From assembly GCF_029892425.1 (NCBI RefSeq), contig NZ_JARXWB010000009.1, positions 124,001-188,000 on the forward strand: 64,000 nt of DNA, in the 5' to 3' direction. This stretch comes from Bradyrhizobium sp. BR13661 (GTDB lineage Bacteria > Pseudomonadota > Alphaproteobacteria > Rhizobiales > Xanthobacteraceae). The notes under the pieces are model-generated. The model made no database searches and was not told the origin of the DNA. It worked only from the letters and a program-made list of their open reading frames with translations. Of the stretch, positions 26,189 through 35,200 are shown one piece after another. Numbering within the stretch: the first letter of the stretch is position 1; every line of letters starts with the position of its first letter. The translations under genes and the position numbers were made by a program.

Positions 26189-26912
26189 GAAGTCTGCCAA
26201 CGACGAAGCTGCTCCGCGCCGCCGCGGTGCCAAGGGCGGCGCCAAGGCTGCGGTCGTGGATATCGAGACCGAGCGCAATCTCGTGATGCGCGTACTCTTG
26301 CACAGCCCGAAGGACACGCTGGCAGGCCTCGTTGCGGCAGCGGCCGTCAGCGCCATTGTTGCGAACGCGCTGTTCCTGCAGACCGGCCGGCATCCGGCGC
26401 CGATGTTCGGCACTGTGATCAATCTTCCCGCGCCGTCGCCCGCGTCGCTGTCCAGCCCCATGCCGCGCCCGCGCCCCGTCGGCGCCGATACCTCGCCGCT
26501 CGAGCCAAAGGCAACCGAGTTTCGCGTCGAGCCAAAGCCGGCCGAGAAGGCGCAAGAGAAGTTGGCTGAGAAGCCCGCCGAGACCACCGCATCGACGCCG
26601 CGCTCGGGCGATCCCATGACCAATCTGGTGATCAAGGCCACGGCACCCACGTCGGCACCGACTGCAGTGGCCGTCGCGCGGCCGCCAGCGCCTATCCCGC
26701 AGCAAAGCCCGGCGGCGCGTCGCCTCGCCGGCGTGCAGCGCGCGCTCTCCGAATACGGCTATGGCAATTTGAAGATCACGGGCACGATGAGCGGCGAGAC
26801 CCAGACGGCGATCCAGACCTTCGAGCGCCAGCACAAGATGCCCGTCACCGGCCAGGTGTCGGACCGCCTGCTGCGCGAGCTCGCCGCAGCGATCGGCCAT
26901 CCGATCGAATAA
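26181..26912 (+). CDS. Membrane-anchored peptidoglycan-binding protein
   Basis: 243 residues from GTG 26181. A basic cytoplasmic N-terminus (residues 1-45) precedes one transmembrane helix (TLAGLVAAAAVSAIVANALFL). Next comes a Pro/Ala/Lys-rich linker (about 75-175) and a C-terminal PG_binding_1 domain (VQRALSEYGYGNLKITGTMSGETQTAIQTFERQHKMPVTG). The topology predicts a periplasmic wall-binding domain on a stalk. The eight-base overlap with the sensor kinase implies the two are made together, perhaps linking the kinase to envelope or division sites. Confidence 0.88.
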   Translation: MPKKSANDEAAPRRRGAKGGAKAAVVDIETERNLVMRVLLHSPKDTLAGLVAAAAVSAIVANALFLQTGRHPAPMFGTVINLPAPSPASLSSPMPRPRPVGADTSPLEPKATEFRVEPKPAEKAQEKLAEKPAETTASTPRSGDPMTNLVIKATAPTSAPTAVAVARPPAPIPQQSPAARRLAGVQRALSEYGYGNLKITGTMSGETQTAIQTFERQHKMPVTGQVSDRLLRELAAAIGHPIE

Positions 26913-26974
26913 TCGTCATCGTTCACGAGGCCTGACGGCTGGTGCTGCTTGCGGCGCTGGCCTATCGTGCACCC

Positions 26975-27319
26975 ATGCGTTTGAAATCACACATCTGGGT
27001 CTCAGCCTACTTGCGCCGTTGCCAGACCGAGGGCGTGTTCGGCGCCGTGCGCCGTCGCGGCGCCGAGGAGGCGGGCGCGGTGTTCGTCAAGGTGTCGCTG
27101 CTCGACGGCAACGCGATGCTCTACGTGCCGGCACCGCAGAGCTCTTATGACGACGGCCGACCGATCGATCGCTTCTTCGTGCCGGCTGCGGCGCAGCCCG
27201 TGCCTGAGTCGGCAGTGGAGGAGCGCCTGACCAAGGAGCTCCGCTTCGATCCCGATGCTTGGATCGTCGAGACCGAGGATCGCGCCGGGCGGCATTTCCT
27301 CGACCTCGCGAAGACCTAG
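26975..27319 (+). CDS. DUF1491 family protein
   Basis: 114 residues from the ATG at 26975, which gives the family-typical MRLKSHIWVSAYLRRCQTEGVFGAVRRRGAEEAGAV start. It continues with VFVKVSLLDGNAMLYVPAP and DPDAWIVETEDRAGRHFLDL. DUF1491 is a small cytoplasmic alphaproteobacterial family with no known role. It may be the last gene of the kinase message (62 bases after the peptidoglycan-binding gene). Confidence 0.88.
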   Translation: MRLKSHIWVSAYLRRCQTEGVFGAVRRRGAEEAGAVFVKVSLLDGNAMLYVPAPQSSYDDGRPIDRFFVPAAAQPVPESAVEERLTKELRFDPDAWIVETEDRAGRHFLDLAKT

Positions 27320-27324
27320 CGAGG

Positions 27325-27579
27325 TGTCGACCTCTTGCGATCGTCGCCCCCCGCCTGATCGGACCGGTATGGTTGGTTGCCGCGTGGGCGATGCTGATGA
27401 TGGCCTTGGGTGCGCTGAAGGACGAGCGCTTTACGCTCTTTCGCTTCTTCATCGGGTATTTTTTGCTGTAGCCATATAACCGAAAGTATTTTCGGGTCCT
27501 CGGCACCTGTATCGCGATCGTGATCGGCTTAGTGATCGTTCTTAACGTGCTGTTCGCGATGGGTGCGATCGACCTCTAG
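27325..27579 (+). pseudogene. Small two-helix membrane protein interrupted by one in-frame TAG
   Basis: One frame reads IVAPRLIGPVWLVAAWAM, then FTLFRFFIGYFLL, a TAG at 27469-27471, then PYNRKYFRVLG and a second hydrophobic helix (IAIVIGLVIVLNVLFAM) to a TAG at 27577-27579. Both halves are in the same frame and both look like membrane-protein sequence. Changing TAG to TGG would give FLLWPYNRKYF and restore one protein of about 70-85 residues. The true start is unclear; TTG 27373 or ATG 27391 are candidates. It could also be a sequencing error, or chance. Confidence 0.45.
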
Positions 27580-27745
27580 CGGTCATGCCCATCGCAGAAT
27601 GATCTCGATGTCTCGCGCGATGGTGACAATCAAAAGTTGATCTGGTAATTTGCTGCGCGAGTGAATCAGACATCTTTTCTCTAAGCCTGTCGACTTGTAC
27701 CCGCCTCGGGTTTGCTCGGCTTCGGCTTCCATTATCAGGACGTAG

Positions 27746-28468
27746 ATGAGTGCCGTAGCGACCGAATGGCCCTGGCGGAAAACGCTGGATGAAGTGGCGT
27801 GCAATCTAGCTCTCGGTCATCTCATCGAGAACCTGCCGCGTCGCCTGACGACCAACGGTCGAATCCACGCCGAAACCTACATTTCAGCTGTTGGAGCGAT
27901 CGCTGGATACGCCGCGCAGAGGACCTTATTTGCCGAGGCCCCACCCGTGATGGGCGTTAACATCAACCGCGTCGGCGTGACCTCCGGCGAACAGTATTGG
28001 TTTGGTGATGCGCTGAACTTCATGCTGGTGCCCAGGACTGACGCCGACGCAAACAGGTGTGTTTGGGCTTTGGCTGCCGGCGGTGCAATGAGTGCCGGCA
28101 TGCAAGGGCAACAGATGCCGGGGCTTGATGCAATGTTCAAGCACGTTGCCGCGACGATTGGCGGGACAGGCGAAGGCAAGTCCTCGGTCGGGGAGAAGCA
28201 CCAGGCCCATCTGCCGGCGCGCGAGCTTCTCAAGGTGGTGTGGCCGTTGGCTCTTACGTGCTTTTCAGGGAAATTTCCGGGCGCGAGCCGCGAATACCCG
28301 GCAGCTCCCGTGAAATGGTGGTCGGCTATCGCGGCCTATGCCTCGAATCGTCCCATTCGAGACGTGAAAGATGTGCTGCCACCGCACGTGGCGCTGATCT
28401 TGCTGATGGAGGCCGCCATCTATTGCAGCAAGCTCGATCAGTCGAAAATTGAGGAAACGTCGGCCTGA
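27746..28468 (+). CDS. Hypothetical protein
   Basis: 240 residues from ATG 27746 with AGGA six bases upstream. No family recognised. It is soluble, without signal peptide or membrane helix. Features: LGHLIENLPRRLTTNGRIHAETYISAVGAIAGYAAQRTL near the N-terminus, a Gly/Met-rich centre (GGAMSAGMQGQQMPG), a possible phosphate-loop-like GGTGEGKSS (not a true Walker A in context), and C-terminal helices. Codon use looks slightly less GC-biased than its neighbours. Confidence 0.65.
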   Translation: MSAVATEWPWRKTLDEVACNLALGHLIENLPRRLTTNGRIHAETYISAVGAIAGYAAQRTLFAEAPPVMGVNINRVGVTSGEQYWFGDALNFMLVPRTDADANRCVWALAAGGAMSAGMQGQQMPGLDAMFKHVAATIGGTGEGKSSVGEKHQAHLPARELLKVVWPLALTCFSGKFPGASREYPAAPVKWWSAIAAYASNRPIRDVKDVLPPHVALILLMEAAIYCSKLDQSKIEETSA

Positions 28469-28498
28469 CTCGTGCCTCTAGAGCGAGGTGCGTTCGCT

Positions 28499-29476
28499 TC
28501 AGCGCTCCGACGATCCGCCGCTGCCCGTGCGCACGGCCGGACTCGACCCGGGCTGCACGCTCGGCCGCGTCTGGCCGACCGCGGCGCGCGCACGTTGCCG
28601 GTCGCTGTCATGCAGCGCAGGTTGATACTTGGCGCGCGTGACGGCGAGCGTCGAGCCGCGCCAGGCGGCGAGCATCACCAGCGCGGAGCGGTCGCTGAGG
28701 CGGTCATAGAGGCGCGACAGGCGGTAGACTTCGTTCACGGAATTGCCGATCGCCGGCTTGAAGAACAGCAGGATGCGCTGGAAATTCGGACTCGGCATGT
28801 CGAGCGCGCGCGCCGCGACCGCAAGCGCCTCGCCGCCGGCATCCTCGACGATCTCGGTCGCGACGCGCCAGGGCAGGATCAGGGTGTCGCCGAGCTCGTA
28901 GGTGAAACTGTCGACATCTCCGGCAATCGCGGCCATCTCCAGCACCTGGATCGCGCGCTTGGCGTGCACCGTCGGAATCCGCGGCGCCGCCTTCAGCGGC
29001 GTCTGCGCCAGGTTTTGCAGGATCAGGGCGCGCTGGTTTGCGTCGGCGCGGAAGAACATGTCGTGGATTTCGGCCGCTTCTTTCGGCTGCATCGCCATGT
29101 TGGCGGCCATGCGCACTTCCGCGTCGGTCGGCGCGCGGGCAGGCGAGGGGGCGGGCGGAGCTTGCGGGATTGCGCGCGCGAGCGGCACCCGGCGGCCTTC
29201 TTGCGCCGCGACCAGTCCGAGCTTTTGCAGCACCGGCACGGGCGTGTGCGGATAGATCGCAAGCTTCGCCTTGACGGAAGCGCGCGTCGCGTCATCGACC
29301 TGGTCGATCAGCCGCGTCGCAAGCTCGATGAATTGCCGCTGCTCGTCCTCGCTATGGGTGCTGGCCTGCACGTAGAGATCGGTCAACACGCGCAGCAATG
29401 TGGGGCGAACATCCACGCCCTCGCGGCGGGAGAGCGTCATCAGCCCGTCGAATCCGGGAAACAGCGACTTGGTCAT
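28499..29476 (-). CDS. DUF2336 family protein
   Basis: 325 residues, almost all helical, cytoplasmic. The repeating helical hairpins (TLLRVLTDLYVQASTHSEDEQRQFIELATRLIDQVDD, NQRALILQNLA, RAIQVLEMAAIAGDVDSFTYELGDTL) match the alphaproteobacterial DUF2336 family, which resembles HEAT/ARM-like repeats. The C-terminal about 35 residues are low complexity (Arg, Ser, Gly, Pro). No activity known. It is divergent from the 62-aa gene at 29731. Confidence 0.85.
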   Translation of the reverse strand: MTKSLFPGFDGLMTLSRREGVDVRPTLLRVLTDLYVQASTHSEDEQRQFIELATRLIDQVDDATRASVKAKLAIYPHTPVPVLQKLGLVAAQEGRRVPLARAIPQAPPAPSPARAPTDAEVRMAANMAMQPKEAAEIHDMFFRADANQRALILQNLAQTPLKAAPRIPTVHAKRAIQVLEMAAIAGDVDSFTYELGDTLILPWRVATEIVEDAGGEALAVAARALDMPSPNFQRILLFFKPAIGNSVNEVYRLSRLYDRLSDRSALVMLAAWRGSTLAVTRAKYQPALHDSDRQRARAAVGQTRPSVQPGSSPAVRTGSGGSSER

Positions 29477-29655
29477 GGAGGCGAACGCAACTCGGGAAAA
29501 ACTGTTGTCGGAAGCCTATCAGGGGTTCCTTTAAAGGCTCGTTAAGGAAAACGAGATGTGAAGCGACCCCGCCCATTTCAAGCGGTCTCGCATCGTTGCG
29601 GGACGAACCGGGGCGGTCCGTGCGGTTACGGTCCAAAGGCCATCTTTACATCCCG

Positions 29656-29663
29656 TTAACCAT
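29656..29663 (+). promoter_or_regulatory. Possible CtrA half-site
   Basis: TTAACCAT, the 8-base half-site described for the cell-cycle regulator CtrA, within CCCGTTAACCATAAACTG, 68 bases upstream of the 62-aa gene. The gap also has TTAAGG at about 29541. Short sites of this kind occur by chance, so this is only a lead. Confidence 0.25.
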
Positions 29664-29730
29664 AAACTGATCCTAATGCCCCGCATGTTGCAGGGGCGCG
29701 TTTGGTCGCGCGGCAATTGAGAGAGCTGAC

Positions 29731-29919
29731 ATGGGGACCATCATCGAATTTCCGGCCGGTCGCCGGGTGGGCTCGTCGGGCGACGTCACACCGCGCGCGG
29801 ACATGGGGACGATCTTGATCCTTCCCGTCATTCGCATCGAGCGCGAGGCGGACGGAACCAGCGGCGATCGTGGACCGGAAGCGGGCACTGCGCCGGGGCG
29901 CCGTCGTCGTCGCCGCTAG
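29731..29919 (+). CDS. Small conserved-looking hypothetical protein
   Basis: 62 residues with GAGAG seven bases before the ATG. It begins MGTIIEFPAGRR, a start I associate with several small Rhizobiales proteins, and contains a second copy of the motif (MGTILILPVIRIERE). It ends in a run of six arginines. Function unknown. The gene at 29934 follows in the same direction after 14 bases, so the two may share a message. Confidence 0.6.
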   Translation: MGTIIEFPAGRRVGSSGDVTPRADMGTILILPVIRIEREADGTSGDRGPEAGTAPGRRRRRR

Positions 29920-29933
29920 CGTCCGGCTTTGCA

Positions 29934-30695
29934 ATGCCGGACTCCATCCGCCAGATTCGCAAGCTCGCATCGGCCATCCTGCTGACGCTGATGGGCGCAT
30001 CGCTCGCTGCCTGCAGCGGCGGTGATTTCGGCCGCACCCGCGCCAACATGCGCAGCGACGACATGCACGGCTGGCTTGGCATCGAGGCCACCGGCAGCCT
30101 CGGCCTGAAGGCCTCCCAATTCCAGCTCACCGACGAGGAGCGCCAGCTTCGCGACCTCGCCTATCCCATGATCGAGCCGCCGCTGTCGCGGCCGGCCTGG
30201 AAGAGCGTGTTCGGCGACTACAGGCCGCTGCCGTCGCCGTGGCATCAGAAGGTCGTGTTCGACCGTACCATGTACGGGCGCACGCTGATCGACGAGCCGC
30301 ACCGCTCGCATTCCTCGCGCTATGCGCAGCTGATCGAGGACGTGCGCAACGACATCACCCGCTTCGAGCCGTTCTTCGGCTGCGCGATCCGCGTCATCGA
30401 CCTCGATAAGAAGCGCGAGGCCAGCATGGCGCGCGTCTCCGAACTGTCGCCGAAGGAAAAGGCGGACGCAGTCGCGCGCATGCAGGAGAACGCGCTGATC
30501 GTCCAATGGGTGCAGCAATCGCTCGAGCAGCGCGTCTCGTCCTACCGCTGGGGGCTGGAGCGGCTGGTGATCCAGGCGCCCGACGGAATGGCGGCAGATG
30601 CCGACCGCCTGATCGGCGAGCTCGCCGCCCAGACCGCCAATCCGCCGGTGCAGTCGCAGCCTCCTTACGGCCGCGCGGTGGTGTCGAAGGGCTGA
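29934..30695 (+). CDS. Lipoprotein, function unknown
   Basis: 253 residues. A type II signal peptide (RKLASAILLTLMGASLAAC) puts the lipidated Cys at about residue 27, followed by SGGDFGRTRANMRSDDMHGWLG. The rest is soluble, with no recognised domain: YPMIEPPLSRPAWKSVFGDYRP, a Tyr/Arg-rich middle, and two amphipathic helices (RVSELSPKEKADAVARMQENALIVQWVQQSLEQRVSSYRWGL). A Ser follows the Cys, so outer-membrane sorting is expected. No partner is evident. Confidence 0.8.
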   Translation: MPDSIRQIRKLASAILLTLMGASLAACSGGDFGRTRANMRSDDMHGWLGIEATGSLGLKASQFQLTDEERQLRDLAYPMIEPPLSRPAWKSVFGDYRPLPSPWHQKVVFDRTMYGRTLIDEPHRSHSSRYAQLIEDVRNDITRFEPFFGCAIRVIDLDKKREASMARVSELSPKEKADAVARMQENALIVQWVQQSLEQRVSSYRWGLERLVIQAPDGMAADADRLIGELAAQTANPPVQSQPPYGRAVVSKG

Positions 30696-30705
30696 GCGTC
30701 CGCCG

Positions 30706-31680
30706 CTACGGCCCTCTCGGCATGGCCCGATCAAGAAACTCGAACAGCCTGCGCCGGGAATCGTCGGTCACATCCTGACGAAAATGATAGGTAACGTGAC
30801 TGCCGCGGACGTCGATCTTGCTGAAGCCGTCCCGGTGCCGACAGTCCCAGCAGTGCGTTGCGCCGGCATAGAGATGCCATTCGACCGGAGCGCCGCCGCG
30901 CTTGAGCACGTCGAGCTTGCCGAGGCATTCCTGCGCCGGCGTCTCGGTGTCAGCATCGCCCATCAAGACCAGAAGTGGTCGTGACACATCTTCATTGACC
31001 AGATCATATGGCGATCGTTCCTTCGGCGTGATGCGGAAACAACCGGGATAAAAACTGGCGACAGCCGCAAATCCCGGGCCCGACTTCAAGGCCTCGACGT
31101 AATGAGGGCTCGCCGCCAGCAGGCCCACCATCGCGCCCCACGAAAAACCGACGAGTGCAATTCGTTGCGGATCGACATAGGGCATGCGTCGCAGATGCTC
31201 GGCCGCTTGCAGCGCATCACGCGCACCGCGAAAGAAATTCACACCGTTTTGGGGACCGAAGCAGACGCTCTTGACGTTGCGCGGCCCGAGGCCGTCGATG
31301 AGCAAGACGACGTAGCCGTGCGAGACGGCGGTGCGCGCCCAGGCCGCAACCGCGACGTTCAGCCCGCTGCACTGATGCATGAGAACGATAGCTGGAAACG
31401 GGCCGGAACCGGCTGGTTTGATCAGCGCCATCCGTGGTGAAGTCAACCGGTCGACCGTCTCGGCGACATCGGGCAGAACGAGGTCAGGGGCGATTGTGGC
31501 TCCGCGGTAGATTGCGTCGGACTCCCAGACCGCTGCCTTCCACTCCTGTCCGTCCGCAGCGGTTGCGAGGCTCCAGCCGGCAACCAGCCCGCCAGTGAGC
31601 GCGATCAGCCAGCACAGGTTCTGCCACCACACGCGTCCGATGACGCGGCGCCGTCGGCTGTCGTTAACCCCCTTGAGCAC
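30706..31680 (-). CDS. Exported alpha/beta hydrolase, dienelactone-hydrolase-like
   Basis: 324 residues with an N-terminal hydrophobic segment (LCWLIALTGGLVAGWSLATAA) that acts as signal or anchor. The fold is dienelactone-hydrolase-like: PAIVLMHQCSGL, the nucleophile elbow VGFSWGAM (Ser rather than the Cys of true dienelactone hydrolases), Asp in LMGDADTETP and His in AGATHCWD. Several Cys (CFGPQNG, PGCFR, QECLG, HCWDCRH) could form disulfides in the periplasm. Substrate unknown. It ends 11 bases from the convergent lipoprotein gene. Confidence 0.85.
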   Translation of the reverse strand: MLKGVNDSRRRRVIGRVWWQNLCWLIALTGGLVAGWSLATAADGQEWKAAVWESDAIYRGATIAPDLVLPDVAETVDRLTSPRMALIKPAGSGPFPAIVLMHQCSGLNVAVAAWARTAVSHGYVVLLIDGLGPRNVKSVCFGPQNGVNFFRGARDALQAAEHLRRMPYVDPQRIALVGFSWGAMVGLLAASPHYVEALKSGPGFAAVASFYPGCFRITPKERSPYDLVNEDVSRPLLVLMGDADTETPAQECLGKLDVLKRGGAPVEWHLYAGATHCWDCRHRDGFSKIDVRGSHVTYHFRQDVTDDSRRRLFEFLDRAMPRGP

Positions 31681-31773
31681 TCCGCCCCCCTACCGATTGG
31701 TGATTGCCCTCCCGCGCTATAGGGGTAGGATTGTCGCGTTTCTTCAAGCTATTTCATCCAAAGGTCCTGCGAG

Positions 31774-34700
31774 ATGAGCTTCAACGCCGCAAGTCCTTTT
31801 AACGGCCGTCTGAACGTCACCCTGCCGCGAAAATTGCTGGTCCTCGCCGTTCTGCTCGGATCGACCGCGTCCGCCGCCGCGCTGACCCAGGAGGCGGCGC
31901 GCGAGAACTGCCGGATGACCGTCGGCAAGCCGATCGTGCAGGCTTGCATGCATGCGGGCGGCGGTGCTGATCGGGAAGCATGCCGCGCTAAGGCCTCGCC
32001 GCAGGTCCATGCTTGCGTGCTGGCGGCTCTCAACGCCGCCAACGGCCGCGCCAACGTCGCCGTCGAGCTTCCGAAGGAAGCCGCGCCCAAGCTGGAACCC
32101 GGCACGGCACTGCCCAAGGGCTTCATCGCGCCGCCGCGCACTATCTCCGACATCACCGCGATCCTCGACAGCGAAAAGCCGAACGAAAAGCTGATTGCGG
32201 AGCTGAAGGCGGACGCGGATTCGATGCCCACGGGCAAAGAGGGCCGCGAGGATCTCGCCCAGTTCTATTTCGATCGCGCCAATGCGCGCGCCCAGCTTGG
32301 ACGGCTTGCCGAATCCATTGCTGATGCCAACAAGGCCATCGAGGCGGGACGCGGCGGCATCAGCCCGAGAATGATGGGACGGTTGATGCAACTCGTGGCG
32401 CTGCAATATTCGGCCGCCGGCGATCCAAAAAAATCCGTCGAGATGTATCAACGGCAGTTGCGTGAGATCACCACGCAGCCTGGCGCCAAGGGCTATCAGT
32501 TCTCTTCCTACCGCGCGATTGCGGGTAGCCTCATTCAGATGGGGGATGTTGCGCAAGCTGAAGCTTACCTGCGTCGCAGCCAGGCCGCGATCCAGGAGGC
32601 TCGGACGAGCGGCCTCCCCGGATGGCGCGCCAGCTATGCGAAGGTGGGGCAGAACTGGGAGTCCGAAATCGAGGGCACCCGCGCTATGATCTTCGAGGCT
32701 CGCGGGCAGTTCAGCGAGGCCGAGGCCTCTTATCGCCTGACTGAGCAGCGCAAACGCGCCGGTATGAAGGGGGTATTGGACTTCGAGAATCCGCCCGCTG
32801 AAACCGTTTTGTTGCAGGCAATCGATCTTATGGTTCTGAGCCAGGCCCGCATGAAGGCGCGGCAGGGAAGGCTCGCCGAAGCCGAGGTCGACGCGCGTCG
32901 GGCGCTGTTGTCGCGGCTGAAGGACACCGGCAAGTACAATCCGGTGACGCCGCGTTACGTGATGGGACTGGCCGGCATCCTGGTCGACGAAGGCCGTTAC
33001 GAGGAGGCCGAACAGCTCGGCCGCGTCGCGCTCGAGATCAACAAGACGGTCGGCGTGCCCGAGGATTCGCAATCGACCGTGCAACTGCTCTCGCAGCTCG
33101 CCGGCATCCTCAACCTGCGGCGCAACAATGCCGAAGCCAACGACATGTTTGCGCGAATCGACAAGGCCGTCGCCAATTGGGATCCGCAGCGTCGCCAGGT
33201 CATCGAGCTCAATCCGGCCCGCATTCTCGCCCTCTACAATTCCGGCCAGCTCGATGACGGCATCGCCGCCGCCGAGCAACTGGTCAAGAAGCAGATCGGG
33301 CGGGTCGGAGAGAACCATTTCGATGCGGCGTCGGCGCGCGGCACCCTGGCGATCGGCCTGATGCGCGCGCGGCGCGATGCCGACGCGATCAGGGAGTTTA
33401 AGGCCGCCATTCCGATCATGATGGCGAATGCAAACGAGAACGCCGACGACGAGAACACCACTGTCGTCGCCGCGCGCAGCCAGCGGCTCCAGGCCATCGT
33501 CGAGAGTTACCTCCTGCTGCTCTCCCGGGCCGAGGGCGCCAGCGGCTCCATCGGCGAGGAGACGTTCGGCCTTGCCGATGCCATCCGTGGCCGCTCCGTG
33601 CAGCAGGCGCTGGCAGCCTCCAGCGCGCGTGCGGCGGCGAAGGATCCCGCGCTCGCCGAGCTCGTCCGCAAGGAGCAGGATCTGACAAAACAGGTCAACG
33701 CCCAGCTCGGCACGCTCAACAACGTCCTCGCCATTCCCTCGGCGGAGCGCGACGAGAAGGGGGCGCAGCAGATCCAGGCCTCGATCGCGGCCTTGCGCGG
33801 TGAACGCGACAAGGCGCGCCAGGAGATCAAGCAGAAGTTCCCTGTCTACGCCGATCTGGTTTCGCCGAAGCCGCCGAGCGTTGCCGAGATCCGCGCGACG
33901 CTGTCAGACAATGAAGCGATGCTGTCGTTCTATTTCGGCCAAAATGGCAGCTTCGTCTGGGCCGTCCCGAAATCTGGTCCGGTGGCATTCGCCGCCGTGA
34001 AGGCCGGTATCGGTGATATCGAGACCAAGATCCGCATGCTGCGGGAAGCGCTTGAGCCGCAGGCGGCGATGATCTCGGATATTCCGCCGTTCGATCTCAA
34101 GCTCGGCTACGAGCTCTATGAACTGTTGCTGAAACCGGTCGAGAGCGGATGGAAGCCGGCGAAGAACCTGATCGTAGTGACCAACGGTGCGCTCGGCCTG
34201 TTGCCGCTGTCGCTGTTGCCGACTGCGCCGACCGAGGTGGCCGCGGACGAGGATCCGCTGTTCGTCGGTTACCGCAACGTGCCGTGGCTGGCGCGGACCC
34301 ATGCCGTCTCGACGGTGCCGTCGGCAGCCGCCTTGCGAACACTGCGTCAGCTGCCGCCGGGCAAGCCCGGCCGCGGTGATCTCGTGGCGTTCGGCGATCC
34401 CTATTTCAACAAGGATCAGCAAGCCGAGGCAGAGAGCGCTGACGCCAAGATTCAGGTTGCCGATGTCGGCGGCAACGTCACCCGCGGCGTGCCGCTGAAG
34501 CGTCGCAGCAGCCCGAAGCTCGAAGGCGTCGACAGCGCCGAACTCGGCCTCTTGCCGCGCCTTCCTGATACGGCCGACGAGCTCAAATCGATCGCGCTGG
34601 CCTTGCAGGCGGATCCCTCAAAAGTGCTCTTCCTCGGCAAGAACGCGACCGAGAGCGCGGTGAAGACGATGAATCTCTCCGGCTTCAGGATCATCGCCTT

Positions 34701-35181
34701 TGCCACGCACGGTCTCGTCCCGGGCGAGCTCAACGGTCTGACGCAGCCGGCGCTTGCCCTGTCGTCGCCGGCGGTGACCGGCGATAGCGGAGATGGCCTC
34801 CTCACCATGGAGGAAATTCTCGGCCTCAAGCTCGACGCCGACTGGGTGATCCTGTCCGCCTGCAACACCGGCGCTGGTGCAGGCGCCGGTGCGGAGGCCG
34901 CCTCCGGCCTTGGCCGTGCCTTCTTCTACGCGGGCACGCGCGCCTTGCTCGTGACCAACTGGTCGGTGCATTCGCAATCGGCCCGGCAACTGGTGACCGA
35001 CCTGTTCAAGCGGCAGGCCGACGATCCGAAACTGTCGCGGAGCGAAGCCCTGCGGCAGGCGATGATGGCGCTGGTCGACGGTCCCGGCTACCTGAACAGC
35101 GAGGGCAAGACCGAGTTCGCCTACGCGCATCCACTGTTCTGGGCGCCGTATACGATCATCGGTGATGGCGGCGTGCGTTAG
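31774..35181 (+). CDS. Exported TPR-CHAT domain protein (caspase-like peptidase candidate)
   Basis: 1135 residues. A Sec signal peptide (KLLVLAVLLGSTASAAA) precedes a Cys-containing N-terminal segment. Tetratricopeptide-type helical repeats then run from about residue 150 to 600 (e.g. AQFYFDRANARAQLGRLAESIADANKAIEAG, ILVDEGRYEEAEQLGRVALEINK), followed by a coiled coil (about 610-700). The C-terminal CHAT domain has its His979 in IIAFATHGLVPGE and Cys1030 in WVILSACNTGAG, the catalytic dyad shared with caspases and separases. The end motif HPLFWAPYTIIGDGG is typical of CHAT. It heads a four-gene run; a 20-base overlap of frames follows, though the likely next start is at 35201. Confidence 0.93.
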   Translation: MSFNAASPFNGRLNVTLPRKLLVLAVLLGSTASAAALTQEAARENCRMTVGKPIVQACMHAGGGADREACRAKASPQVHACVLAALNAANGRANVAVELPKEAAPKLEPGTALPKGFIAPPRTISDITAILDSEKPNEKLIAELKADADSMPTGKEGREDLAQFYFDRANARAQLGRLAESIADANKAIEAGRGGISPRMMGRLMQLVALQYSAAGDPKKSVEMYQRQLREITTQPGAKGYQFSSYRAIAGSLIQMGDVAQAEAYLRRSQAAIQEARTSGLPGWRASYAKVGQNWESEIEGTRAMIFEARGQFSEAEASYRLTEQRKRAGMKGVLDFENPPAETVLLQAIDLMVLSQARMKARQGRLAEAEVDARRALLSRLKDTGKYNPVTPRYVMGLAGILVDEGRYEEAEQLGRVALEINKTVGVPEDSQSTVQLLSQLAGILNLRRNNAEANDMFARIDKAVANWDPQRRQVIELNPARILALYNSGQLDDGIAAAEQLVKKQIGRVGENHFDAASARGTLAIGLMRARRDADAIREFKAAIPIMMANANENADDENTTVVAARSQRLQAIVESYLLLLSRAEGASGSIGEETFGLADAIRGRSVQQALAASSARAAAKDPALAELVRKEQDLTKQVNAQLGTLNNVLAIPSAERDEKGAQQIQASIAALRGERDKARQEIKQKFPVYADLVSPKPPSVAEIRATLSDNEAMLSFYFGQNGSFVWAVPKSGPVAFAAVKAGIGDIETKIRMLREALEPQAAMISDIPPFDLKLGYELYELLLKPVESGWKPAKNLIVVTNGALGLLPLSLLPTAPTEVAADEDPLFVGYRNVPWLARTHAVSTVPSAAALRTLRQLPPGKPGRGDLVAFGDPYFNKDQQAEAESADAKIQVADVGGNVTRGVPLKRRSSPKLEGVDSAELGLLPRLPDTADELKSIALALQADPSKVLFLGKNATESAVKTMNLSGFRIIAFATHGLVPGELNGLTQPALALSSPAVTGDSGDGLLTMEEILGLKLDADWVILSACNTGAGAGAGAEAASGLGRAFFYAGTRALLVTNWSVHSQSARQLVTDLFKRQADDPKLSRSEALRQAMMALVDGPGYLNSEGKTEFAYAHPLFWAPYTIIGDGGVR

Positions 35182-35200
35182 GACGATTGGGAAGATCGGA

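Noticed and set aside
27583..27804. 73-codon minus-strand frame between the broken membrane gene and 27746
   Set aside because: It contains LLIVTIARDIEIILRW, which looks protein-like, but runs into the next gene antisense and has no ribosome site or family; left uncalled.
28140..28190. GGTGEGKSS in the 240-aa hypothetical as a Walker A site
   Set aside because: No Walker B or other NTPase motifs and the spacing/flanks are wrong for a P-loop.
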